Positions 1 through 5,666 of a stretch of 7,281 nt of DNA are shown one piece after another (position 1 is the stretch's first letter; each line of letters opens with the position of its first letter). A program made the position numbers and the translations under genes. The stretch spans positions 1 to 7,281 of the forward strand of contig JADFKA010000084.1 in the NCBI GenBank assembly GCA_022565135.1, read 5' to 3'. This DNA comes from Pseudomonadota bacterium (GTDB lineage Bacteria > Pseudomonadota > Gammaproteobacteria > Steroidobacterales > Woeseiaceae). Below the pieces are notes generated by a model. The model was given only the letters and a program-made list of their open reading frames with translations. It made no database searches and had not been told where the DNA came from.

Positions 1-230
1 ATCGATAGCCGGGATTCCGCGGCGATGGCCGCAATGATTACACGATTCACCTGGGTGCCGGTTCGTGCCCCGTCGAGATCCACAATGTGCAGTTGCGTGG
101 TATCGAGGTTCGCGTATTGGCGTGCAACCTTGATGGGGTCGTTGCTGTATTCGGTGGATTGCTCGAAGTCACCCTGCAACAGGCGCACGCACTTGCCATC
201 CTGAAGATCGATTGCTGGAATGATGTTCAT
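1..230 (-). CDS. hisA: Phosphoribosylformimino-AICAR-phosphate (ProFAR) isomerase (partial, C-terminus off the window)
   Basis: TIM-barrel isomerase that converts ProFAR to PRFAR by an Amadori rearrangement. The first 76 codons are visible. They read MNIIPAIDLQDGKCVRLLQG, then IVDLDGARTG, which are the first-strand and second-strand motifs of HisA, with the catalytic Asp8 in PAIDLQDG. The related HisF would instead begin with a KRIIPCLD-type motif, so HisA is clearly favoured. The second catalytic aspartate, near residue 129, and the C-terminal half are outside the window. The ATG at 230 overlaps the hisH TGA, with no good Shine-Dalgarno of its own, which points to coupled translation. hisF and hisI/hisIE are expected next. 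Confidence 0.95.
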   Translation of the reverse strand, partial: MNIIPAIDLQDGKCVRLLQGDFEQSTEYSNDPIKVARQYANLDTTQLHIVDLDGARTGTQVNRVIIAAIAAESRLS

Positions 231-832
231 CGCGGCATGCCGAGAAAGTTTTGCAACAGACGAGAGCCGGCAGCAGACGATCGTTCAGGATGAAATTGAG
301 CTGCGACGAAATTCCTCTTGGCAACGACTGCCGAAAAGGCTTCAGCGTGCTGGGCCTCGGCTATCGTGAAGCCGGACACGGGCAGGGCGTAGCTGTGCAG
401 GAAGTAAAAGTAAGTTCCATCATCGACGTTTGCGAGCGTGTCGTGAGCCTTTGTTTTGCGAATAGGGCACCAGCCCATGTTCGGCACGGGAGAACTGGTT
501 TCGGCATGCAGTCTCGAGGCAATGCCGGGAATGATTCCCAGACACTCGACATCTTCTTCCTCTGACGCATCGGCGAGTAACTGCATGCCGAGACAGATGC
601 CGAGAACGGGCTGCTGCAGGCCACGAATGACATCAATCAATTGGTGTTCGCGCAGACGCTGCATAGCGTCCTGTGCGGCCCCCACGCCCGGAAGAATGAC
701 GCGATCAGCTGCCTGAATCGTCGCTGCGTCAGTCGTCAACGTCGCGCCAGCGCCAAGCCGACCAAACGCATACAGCAGTGAGGCAATATTCGCTCCGCCA
801 CTGTCAATAATTGCGATGTTATCGGGGCGCAT
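227..832 (-). CDS. hisH: Imidazole glycerol phosphate synthase, glutamine amidotransferase subunit
   Basis: Class I glutaminase that passes ammonia to HisF for formation of IGP and AICAR. The 201-residue protein starts MRPDNIAIIDSGGANIASL. The oxyanion-strand motif is LPGVGA (47-52), and the nucleophile elbow GICLGMQ puts the catalytic Cys at 80. The remaining triad members are His181 and Glu183 in QFHPERS. The frame is open 32 codons further upstream inside hisB, but the ATG at 832 gives the family N-terminus and lies 1 nt after the hisB stop. The TGA overlaps the hisA ATG (ATGA, 230-227). One oddity is PNMGWC at 117-122, where most family members I recall have PHMGWN; the tryptophan that contacts HisF is kept. 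The partner HisF should lie past the left edge. Confidence 0.96.
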   Translation of the reverse strand: MRPDNIAIIDSGGANIASLLYAFGRLGAGATLTTDAATIQAADRVILPGVGAAQDAMQRLREHQLIDVIRGLQQPVLGICLGMQLLADASEEEDVECLGIIPGIASRLHAETSSPVPNMGWCPIRKTKAHDTLANVDDGTYFYFLHSYALPVSGFTIAEAQHAEAFSAVVAKRNFVAAQFHPERSSAAGSRLLQNFLGMPR

Positions 833-833
833 T

Positions 834-1910
834 TCAGCCCAGCGTGCCTTTGGTCGTTGGCAGCTCATTGCCGTCTCTGCGAATAGCCTGACGCAGACTG
901 CGACCGACGGACTTGAAGCACGCCTCAACCATGTGGTGTGTATTTTGACCCTTCACAGTTATGTGCACGGCGGCGCCGAGCGCATCGGCGAACGACCGAA
1001 AAAAGTGCTCAACCATTTCAGTCGACAATTCACCGACATGATCTTTCGAGAAGTCGCCATTGAATACGAAGCGACCCCGGCCGGACAGATCGATCAATAC
1101 TTTTGCTTCGCTCTCATCCATCGGCAGTACGAAACCGTATCGACCGACTCCACGCTTGCTGCCAAGCGCCTTTCTCATGGCGCCGCCAAAGCAGATGGCC
1201 GTATCTTCGACCGTGTGATGGTCATCGATATTGAGGTCGCCTTCACACTGCAATGAAAGACTGAAGCCGCCATGCTTTGAGATCTGTTCGAGCATGTGAT
1301 CGAAGAATCCGATGCCGGTGGCGATGGCTATCGGTTCCGCCGTGTCAAGATTAACGATTGCGTGAATGCGAGTTTCTTTCGTTACTCGTTCGACGCTTGC
1401 TTGTCGATCGGCATGGCAGAGGGCGTCGACGATGCCGGGCCAGGATGTCTCGCGGTCGCCGTCCTTACTCAGCAGGAAGCCTCTAACGCCGAGTCGCTCG
1501 GCAAGCTCGAGGTCAGTCTGTCGATCACCGATAACCGCTGACGATGCCATGTCGATGTCTGTTTCGGCCAGAAAACGTGTTAGCAAGCCCGCGCGTGGCT
1601 TGCGGCACTCGCAGCCGTCTGCGGCGCGATGTGGACAGATGAACACCTCATCAAACGAGATTCCCTGTGACGAAAATAGTGCCAGCATATGCTCCTGACA
1701 GAGTTTGAAGGCCTCTTGGGGAAAGGCGCTCGTGCCCAGACCGTCCTGGTTACTAACAATGACGAATCGGTAGCCGTCACCGGACAATTCAATCAGGGCC
1801 GGGATGACACCGGCGACGAGACGAACTTTGCCAAGCGCATCGACCTGCAAATCCTCAGGCTCTTCGATGAGCGTGCCATCACGATCGATAAACAATATTT
1901 TTGCTGCCAC
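834..1910 (-). CDS. hisB: Bifunctional histidinol-phosphatase / imidazoleglycerol-phosphate dehydratase
   Basis: A two-domain fusion carrying two non-consecutive steps of the pathway. Residues 1-165 are a HAD-family histidinol phosphatase: motif I IDRDGTL (Asp9 nucleophile, Asp11), motif II VSNQDG (Ser53), a zinc knuckle CPHRAADGCEC (Cys92, His94, Cys100, Cys102), Lys104, and motif IV GDRQTD (Asp129, Asp133). Residues from about 175 to 358 are IGP dehydratase: FFDHMLEQISKHGGF (202-216), DDHHTVEDTAICFG (229-242) and QNTHHMVEACFKS (322-334), with the His-rich motifs that bind the metal ions. The 358-residue length matches the E. coli fusion (355). The start is a GTG at 1910, with GGGG about 8 nt upstream in the 12-nt gap after hisC; no ATG fits better. 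The TGA is followed after 1 nt by the hisH ATG. Fused HisB is typical of Gammaproteobacteria and a few other groups. Confidence 0.97.
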   Translation of the reverse strand: MAAKILFIDRDGTLIEEPEDLQVDALGKVRLVAGVIPALIELSGDGYRFVIVSNQDGLGTSAFPQEAFKLCQEHMLALFSSQGISFDEVFICPHRAADGCECRKPRAGLLTRFLAETDIDMASSAVIGDRQTDLELAERLGVRGFLLSKDGDRETSWPGIVDALCHADRQASVERVTKETRIHAIVNLDTAEPIAIATGIGFFDHMLEQISKHGGFSLSLQCEGDLNIDDHHTVEDTAICFGGAMRKALGSKRGVGRYGFVLPMDESEAKVLIDLSGRGRFVFNGDFSKDHVGELSTEMVEHFFRSFADALGAAVHITVKGQNTHHMVEACFKSVGRSLRQAIRRDGNELPTTKGTLG

Positions 1911-1922
1911 GTTCGTACCCCG

Positions 1923-2996
1923 TCAAGGTGATTTTGATGAGTTCAGGACACTCTCGAAGGATTGCAGGAGTTGATCATTCTCGGCGGCGCTGCCGACTGT
2001 TATGCGAATGCAATCGGCAAGCGAGCCATCGAAGTAACGCAGCAGGATTTTGTCCGCAACGCATTGCTCAAGCAAGGCCTCGACATTGTCGACTTCAATC
2101 AGGAAAAAATTTGCTGCGCTGGACCATATCTTGCGCACGAATGAAAACTGATCTATCGCCGCCACCAGTCGGTCTCGCTCGGCAACGATGTCGCTCACCC
2201 TCTGCTCGGCCGCATTCAGGTTCTCGGCTTGCAACGCATTTTCGACGCACTCAACGACAGGAGTTGCCATCGCATAAGGAGCCTGAACGGCATCGAGCAT
2301 GTCGATGACTGCAGCGGGACCAATCACGCTGCCACATCGAGCGCCCGCATAAGCGAGTGCCTTCGACAGGGTGCGCAGCACTATCAGGTTGCTGTAACTA
2401 TTTAACAATTGGACCACCGATGGCTCCCGCGCGAATTCAATGTAGGCCTCATCCACGACGATCGCTGAGCGGTCGCCACGTGCGTCGAGCAATCGGACCA
2501 GCTCATCCCTGGCCATACTTGTGCCGGTCGGATTGTTCGGTGAACAAATAAATATCAGGCGTGTCGTTGCGTCGCAGGACTCAAGCAATGCATCAATATC
2601 GACGGCGAAGTCGTCATGTCCTGATGTCTCTACTTCGATCACCCGAGCACCCTGCACAGCCGCATAGTGACGATACATTGAAAATGTCGGCGCAATAATC
2701 AGCATGCTGTCCCGACCCGCGCGACAAAAGACACGCAGCAGGAGATCGATGCCTTCGCTCGTGCCGCGAGTCACCAGCAGATTCTCCACGCCACAGCCAT
2801 AGCGGTCGGCGAGAGCCGATCGCAACCGGGCAGGGCGTATTTCAGGGTAGCGGTTCAACGGTCGGCGAAAACGATCGGCACGATTCGTCCATGGCGCTTC
2901 ATTCGCATTCAACCGAATCGTATCGTCGATTTGACTGGCAGCCGCGTAGGGTTTGAGGGCGCGAATTTCCGGTCTTGCCAGCTTTGCGATCGTCAT
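1923..2996 (-). CDS. hisC: Histidinol-phosphate aminotransferase
   Basis: PLP-dependent fold-type I aminotransferase that converts imidazole acetol-phosphate and glutamate to L-histidinol phosphate and 2-oxoglutarate. It has 357 residues, against about 356 in E. coli. Visible landmarks: IRLNANEAPW (27-36), the CSPNNPTG motif (151-158), VDEAYIEF (181-188) with the Asp182 that pairs with the PLP nitrogen, and RTLSKALAYAGARCG (208-222), in which Lys212 should carry the Schiff base. CIRITVG (329-335) holds the arginine that binds the substrate carboxylate or phosphate. The start is the ATG at 2996, which overlaps the hisD TGA (ATGA); an in-frame GTG at 3017 is possible but would add seven residues unlike the family. 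The stop is 12 nt before hisB. Confidence 0.96.
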   Translation of the reverse strand: MTIAKLARPEIRALKPYAAASQIDDTIRLNANEAPWTNRADRFRRPLNRYPEIRPARLRSALADRYGCGVENLLVTRGTSEGIDLLLRVFCRAGRDSMLIIAPTFSMYRHYAAVQGARVIEVETSGHDDFAVDIDALLESCDATTRLIFICSPNNPTGTSMARDELVRLLDARGDRSAIVVDEAYIEFAREPSVVQLLNSYSNLIVLRTLSKALAYAGARCGSVIGPAAVIDMLDAVQAPYAMATPVVECVENALQAENLNAAEQRVSDIVAERDRLVAAIDQFSFVRKIWSSAANFFLIEVDNVEALLEQCVADKILLRYFDGSLADCIRITVGSAAENDQLLQSFESVLNSSKSP

Positions 2997-4297
2997 GTGC
3001 TTGCATCCAGCCGACACCGTACTGCCGCGGCATGCGCGTCAAGTCCTTCGAGTCCGGCAAGCTCCATGACGGCCGCGGCGATGCCGGCAAGTCCTGCTGA
3101 CGTTAGCTCCTGCACTGTCATATTGCGCTGAAATTGCTCGACGCCAAGACCGCTATGAGATCTGGCAAATCCGTTGGTGGGGAGCACGTGATTTGTACCG
3201 CTGCAGTAGTCGCCGACCGACTCGGGTGTCCACGGTCCGATGAATACAGAACCCGCGTTGCGAATCCCGGACAAGGCGTCACGCGGGTCCGTCACCTGCA
3301 AAATCAGGTGCTCTGGTGCATAGCGATTGCTTATTGCAACGGCCATTGCGATATCTTGCACAATAATCACTTGCGAATTGGCCAGCGACTCAAGCACAAT
3401 TTCCACACGGGAGAGCCGTTTGAGTTGCGTTTCGATGGCGGCTTGTACCTGCCGCGCAAAATCTGCATCTGTGGTCAGCAACATCACTTGCGAGTCAACT
3501 CCGTGCTCCGCCTGGGATAACAGATCGGCGGCAACGAATTCAGCGCTCGCGTCACGATCTGCGATAACCAGCAGTTCCGACGGTCCGGCGGGCATGTCGA
3601 TCGCAGCCCCTGCCGAGTCGTTGCTCACAATTTTTTTTGCACAGGTCACCCAGGTATTGCCGGGTCCAAAAATCTTGCAGACTTTGGGCACCGATTCTGT
3701 TCCATAGGCCATGGCGGCGATGGCCTGCGCGCCACCGATCTTGAAAATGTCGGACACGCCTGAGCGCAACGCAGCAACCAGTACTGCCGGATCCGCGCGT
3801 CCATCCGGGCGCGGTGGGGTGCACATGATGCGAGTCGGGCAACCTGCAATTACCGCCGGTACGGCCAACATTATCGCCGCAGACGGTAATGGTGCGGTTC
3901 CTGCCGGTACGTAAAGACCGACGGCGTCGATCGCATGACTGAGTCGCTCGCAACGAACGCCGGGCATCGTCTCGACGGAGATTTGCCCAGGCAACTGCGC
4001 TGCATGAAAGCGACGCACGTTCGCGATGGCAAGGTCGATCGCCGCAAGTGCTTCGAAACTTAGCTCAGCCTCTGCCGCGGCCAACTCATCGTCGTCGACA
4101 CCGAACAGATCGAGGTGGGCATCGTCATGTTGCGCGGTCAACGCCCTGATCGCAGGGTCCCCTTTTGCGCGTACCAGGCCAATGATGCGGGTGACCGAGT
4201 CACGAATTGACGCATCCGAGCTTGTAGCAGGCCGTTGCAACAGCGCCTGCTGGGTGCCGGCGTCGAGATCGATCCAGGTGCTTATCTGCAGGCGCAT
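2993..4297 (-). CDS. hisD: Histidinol dehydrogenase
   Basis: Zinc enzyme that oxidises L-histidinol to L-histidine in two NAD-dependent steps, the last reactions of the pathway. The 434-residue length is normal. Family blocks in order: VGLYVPAGTAPLPSA (126-140), the IGGAQAIAAMAYGT segment (187-200), KIFGPGN (208-214), IDMPAGPSELLVIAD (233-247), YAPEHL with the catalytic Glu329-His330 pair, and SVGDYCSGTNHVLPTNG (360-376). Zinc ligands predicted from the E. coli enzyme are all present: Gln262 and His265 (SQAEHG), Asp363 (GDY) and His422. The ATG at 4297 comes 3 nt after the hisG stop, and the TGA overlaps the hisC ATG as ATGA. A run of eight A in the message (3638-3631) encodes Lys221-Lys222. 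Nothing essential appears to be missing. Confidence 0.97.
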   Translation of the reverse strand: MRLQISTWIDLDAGTQQALLQRPATSSDASIRDSVTRIIGLVRAKGDPAIRALTAQHDDAHLDLFGVDDDELAAAEAELSFEALAAIDLAIANVRRFHAAQLPGQISVETMPGVRCERLSHAIDAVGLYVPAGTAPLPSAAIMLAVPAVIAGCPTRIMCTPPRPDGRADPAVLVAALRSGVSDIFKIGGAQAIAAMAYGTESVPKVCKIFGPGNTWVTCAKKIVSNDSAGAAIDMPAGPSELLVIADRDASAEFVAADLLSQAEHGVDSQVMLLTTDADFARQVQAAIETQLKRLSRVEIVLESLANSQVIIVQDIAMAVAISNRYAPEHLILQVTDPRDALSGIRNAGSVFIGPWTPESVGDYCSGTNHVLPTNGFARSHSGLGVEQFQRNMTVQELTSAGLAGIAAAVMELAGLEGLDAHAAAVRCRLDAST

Positions 4298-4300
4298 CGA

Positions 4301-5203
4301 TTACGCCAACATCTTCTCGACGGGCAGAACGAGCAAAGAGCTCGCACCCGCCGCCTTGAGATTTTCGAGTGTTTCCCAGAATACAGTCTCTGTGCAGACC
4401 GCATGAATGGCGACTTTGTCGGGCACACCCTCAAGCGGAATGACAGTAGGGGCCTCGGAGCCCGGCAGCAAGGCACGGATTTCAGCTAACGCCGCGCGCG
4501 GAGCATGCAGCATGATGTATTTGCTCTCCCGAACCTGCAGGACGCCATCAAGTCGCTGCAATATCCTGTCTATCAGCGCCTGTTTGGCGACATTCAATGG
4601 CGCCTTGGTCTGAATGATGACCGCCTCACTTTCGAGCAGTACATCCACTTCAGCGAGACCATTTGCGGTCAAAGTCGAACCGGTCGATACGAGATCACAG
4701 ATGTAGTCGGCTATGCCCAGCTGGGGCGCGATTTCGACGGCGCCAGAGAAATAGACGATCTCCGCCGCCACATTCTTTTTCTTAAGGTATTTCTTTAGAA
4801 GTTCAACGTAACTGGTTGCAATCCTTTTGTTTACTAGTGACTCCGGGCCGTGAAATTCCTCACCCTCCGGTGCCGCTAGCGATAATCGGCAGTGGCCAAA
4901 GTCCAGCTCACATACCTGTTTGAATAATGCTTTGCGGCCGTCGTTCTCGAAAGCCAGGCGTTTTTCCTCGACAACATTGAGACCGACAATGCCTAGATCA
5001 CAGACATCGTCGCTGACGAGGCCCGGAATGTCGTCGTCGCGAACCAGTAACAAGTCGATGGGCATATTCTCGCCGTAACAAAACAACTGGTTTTTGCTTT
5101 GCGTCAGTTTCAGGCCGCAACGTTCGAGCAGATCGCGCGAGTGGTCCGTCAAACGACCGGAATTTTGCACTGCGATCCTAATGCGCTGCTCGGAAGAGTC
5201 CAT
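4301..5203 (-). CDS. hisG: ATP phosphoribosyltransferase, long form
   Basis: Catalyses the first and committed step of histidine synthesis, joining ATP and PRPP to give phosphoribosyl-ATP; in this family it is feedback-inhibited by histidine. At 300 residues it is the long (HisG_L, hexameric) form that works without HisZ. It follows the E. coli protein almost block for block: NSGRLTDHSRDLLERCGLKL, then ENMPIDLLLVRDDDIPGLV (about 45-63), then KRIATSY (126-132), the PRPP loop CDLVSTGSTLTANGL (169-183), and RESKYIMLHAPR (225-236), which opens the C-terminal ACT-like regulatory domain ending in GASSLLVLPVEKM. The ATG at 5203 is chosen because it has a good AAGGA site and gives the family N-terminus. 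Ten nucleotides separate it from the regulator gene, and its TAA is 3 nt before the hisD ATG. The presence of the ACT-like domain means feedback control at enzyme level as well as any repression. Confidence 0.97.
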   Translation of the reverse strand: MDSSEQRIRIAVQNSGRLTDHSRDLLERCGLKLTQSKNQLFCYGENMPIDLLLVRDDDIPGLVSDDVCDLGIVGLNVVEEKRLAFENDGRKALFKQVCELDFGHCRLSLAAPEGEEFHGPESLVNKRIATSYVELLKKYLKKKNVAAEIVYFSGAVEIAPQLGIADYICDLVSTGSTLTANGLAEVDVLLESEAVIIQTKAPLNVAKQALIDRILQRLDGVLQVRESKYIMLHAPRAALAEIRALLPGSEAPTVIPLEGVPDKVAIHAVCTETVFWETLENLKAAGASSLLVLPVEKMLA

Positions 5204-5210
5204 TTTGCTG

Positions 5211-5215
5211 TCCTT
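5211..5215 (-). promoter_or_regulatory. Ribosome binding site of hisG
   Basis: AAGGA on the minus strand lies 7 nt before the hisG ATG at 5203, which is the clearest Shine-Dalgarno in the window. It decides the hisG start: the open frame extends 33 codons further upstream inside the regulator gene but has no family similarity there. The site overlaps the regulator's stop codon (TAAGGA, 5216-5211), so ribosomes ending the regulator gene are delivered directly onto hisG. Confidence 0.8.
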
Positions 5216-5540
5216 AGGGTGAGGTGCGGCTGACGTTGTCAGCCGCGTGGTCAATGGCAGCCCGATAGCCACCGAAGCCATTGGTGAGGAAACGCGCCAC
5301 ACGACCTATCGTGGTCACGCTAACGGTCGTGAGGTCGTGGATGGTTCGATAGGTCAGGCCCTGCTCAAGTAGTTCTACAACCTGCCACCGATCGACAAGC
5401 GCCTGCAGCTCTGCCGGCGTACACAGATCGTGAAAGAAATTGCGGCACTCGTCAGGGTTGCGGAGACTGATTACGGCTCGAAACAAGGCACTTTCGGCGG
5501 CGCATTGCTCGGTTTCGCTGTACGGTCGATTCGGTTTCAT
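5214..5540 (-). CDS. TrpR-like transcriptional regulator, YerC/YecD family; probable his operon repressor
   Basis: Small (108 residues) all-helical DNA-binding protein of the Trp repressor superfamily. The diagnostic stretch runs from about residue 36 to 92: FFHDLCTPAEL, then ALVDRWQVVELLEQGLTYRTI, then a recognition helix around VSVTTIGRVARFL, ending NGFGGY. This pattern (L.TP.E, R...V..LL..G.TY..I, S..TI.RV) is that of the YerC/YecD branch rather than true TrpR. Aligned to E. coli TrpR, R51 and R80 fall near the two arginines (R54, R84) that sandwich tryptophan, so a small-molecule co-repressor is possible; histidine is the obvious guess from context but is unproven. It is the first gene after the operator-like palindrome, and its TAA stop overlaps the hisG Shine-Dalgarno, so it is probably the first gene of the his operon. 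From memory, a similar gene in Xanthomonadales has been called hisR by comparative genomics; that symbol also names the tRNA-His gene of E. coli, so none is assigned. Confidence 0.88.
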   Translation of the reverse strand: MKPNRPYSETEQCAAESALFRAVISLRNPDECRNFFHDLCTPAELQALVDRWQVVELLEQGLTYRTIHDLTTVSVTTIGRVARFLTNGFGGYRAAIDHAADNVSRTSP

Positions 5541-5666
5541 GGCTGTACTCGTGTATTAATGCACTAATACGTTAATACATTAGAACAACCTGTGCAATGG
5601 TGCGTTTCACATTTATTGACGTTTTTGGCCCAAGCCGTTGCTATTAGTGATAGCTACTGGAGAGAA
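5541..5666. other. Intergenic region between leuB and the his operon
   Basis: This 126-bp gap is the only sizeable non-coding stretch. It is more AT-rich than the genes on either side, especially at 5551-5583. On the minus strand I looked for an enterobacterial his leader peptide and found none: the ATGs here run straight into stops (ATG TGA, ATG TAT TAA) and there is no run of His codons. A weak 5-bp stem (GCTAT, loop CACTA, ATAGC; 5654-5640) lies just after leuB but has no U-tract, so I do not call a terminator. The his promoter probably lies here. Candidate -35 boxes on the minus strand are TTGCAC (5597-5592) and TTGTTC (5588-5583), and candidate -10 boxes are TATTAA (5577-5572) and TATTAG (5569-5564). 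No pair has both good matches and 16-18 nt spacing, so the promoter is not placed exactly. Confidence 0.6.
5553..5570. promoter_or_regulatory. Predicted operator for the TrpR-like regulator
   Basis: GTATTAATGCACTAATAC is an 18-bp dyad in which 8 of 9 base pairs are symmetric; only 5559/5564 breaks the symmetry. Aligned with the E. coli Trp repressor operator core GTACTAGTTAACTAGTAC (from memory), it matches at 13 of 18 positions, including both outer GTA/TAC ends and the ACTA core of the right arm. It lies 13 bp upstream of the TrpR-like gene and probably overlaps or adjoins the -10 region, so binding would block transcription of the regulator and the his genes behind it. Half-sites continue at an 8-bp period to about 5587. 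That this protein binds here is inferred from operator similarity and location; it is not demonstrated. Confidence 0.6.

Noticed and set aside
833..928. N-terminal extension of hisH by 32 codons into hisB.
   Set aside because: The conserved HisH N-terminus begins at the ATG at 832, immediately after the hisB stop; the extension is hisB read in another frame.
816..1256. A 146-codon plus-strand frame opposite hisB.
   Set aside because: It lies wholly antisense to the IGP dehydratase domain, whose motifs are intact, and has no recognisable domain or ribosome binding site.
3134..3707. Two overlapping plus-strand frames opposite hisD (128 and 126 codons).
   Set aside because: Both are antisense to conserved hisD segments and resemble no family; their composition follows the reverse complement of hisD codons.
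5204..5302. N-terminal extension of hisG by 33 codons.
   Set aside because: The extension lies inside the regulator gene, shows no HisG similarity, and a strong AAGGA site sits exactly 7 nt before the downstream ATG at 5203.
5626..5634. TTGGGCCAA palindrome followed by a short A run, considered as a terminator after leuB.
   Set aside because: The loop would be a single base, the stem is only 4 bp, and the message downstream has A and not U, so it does not fit a rho-independent terminator.
5616..5644. Possible plus-strand promoter, TTGACG followed 17 nt later by TGCTAT.
   Set aside because: The -10 match is poor and no gene on the plus strand follows it; it would only make antisense RNA to leuB.
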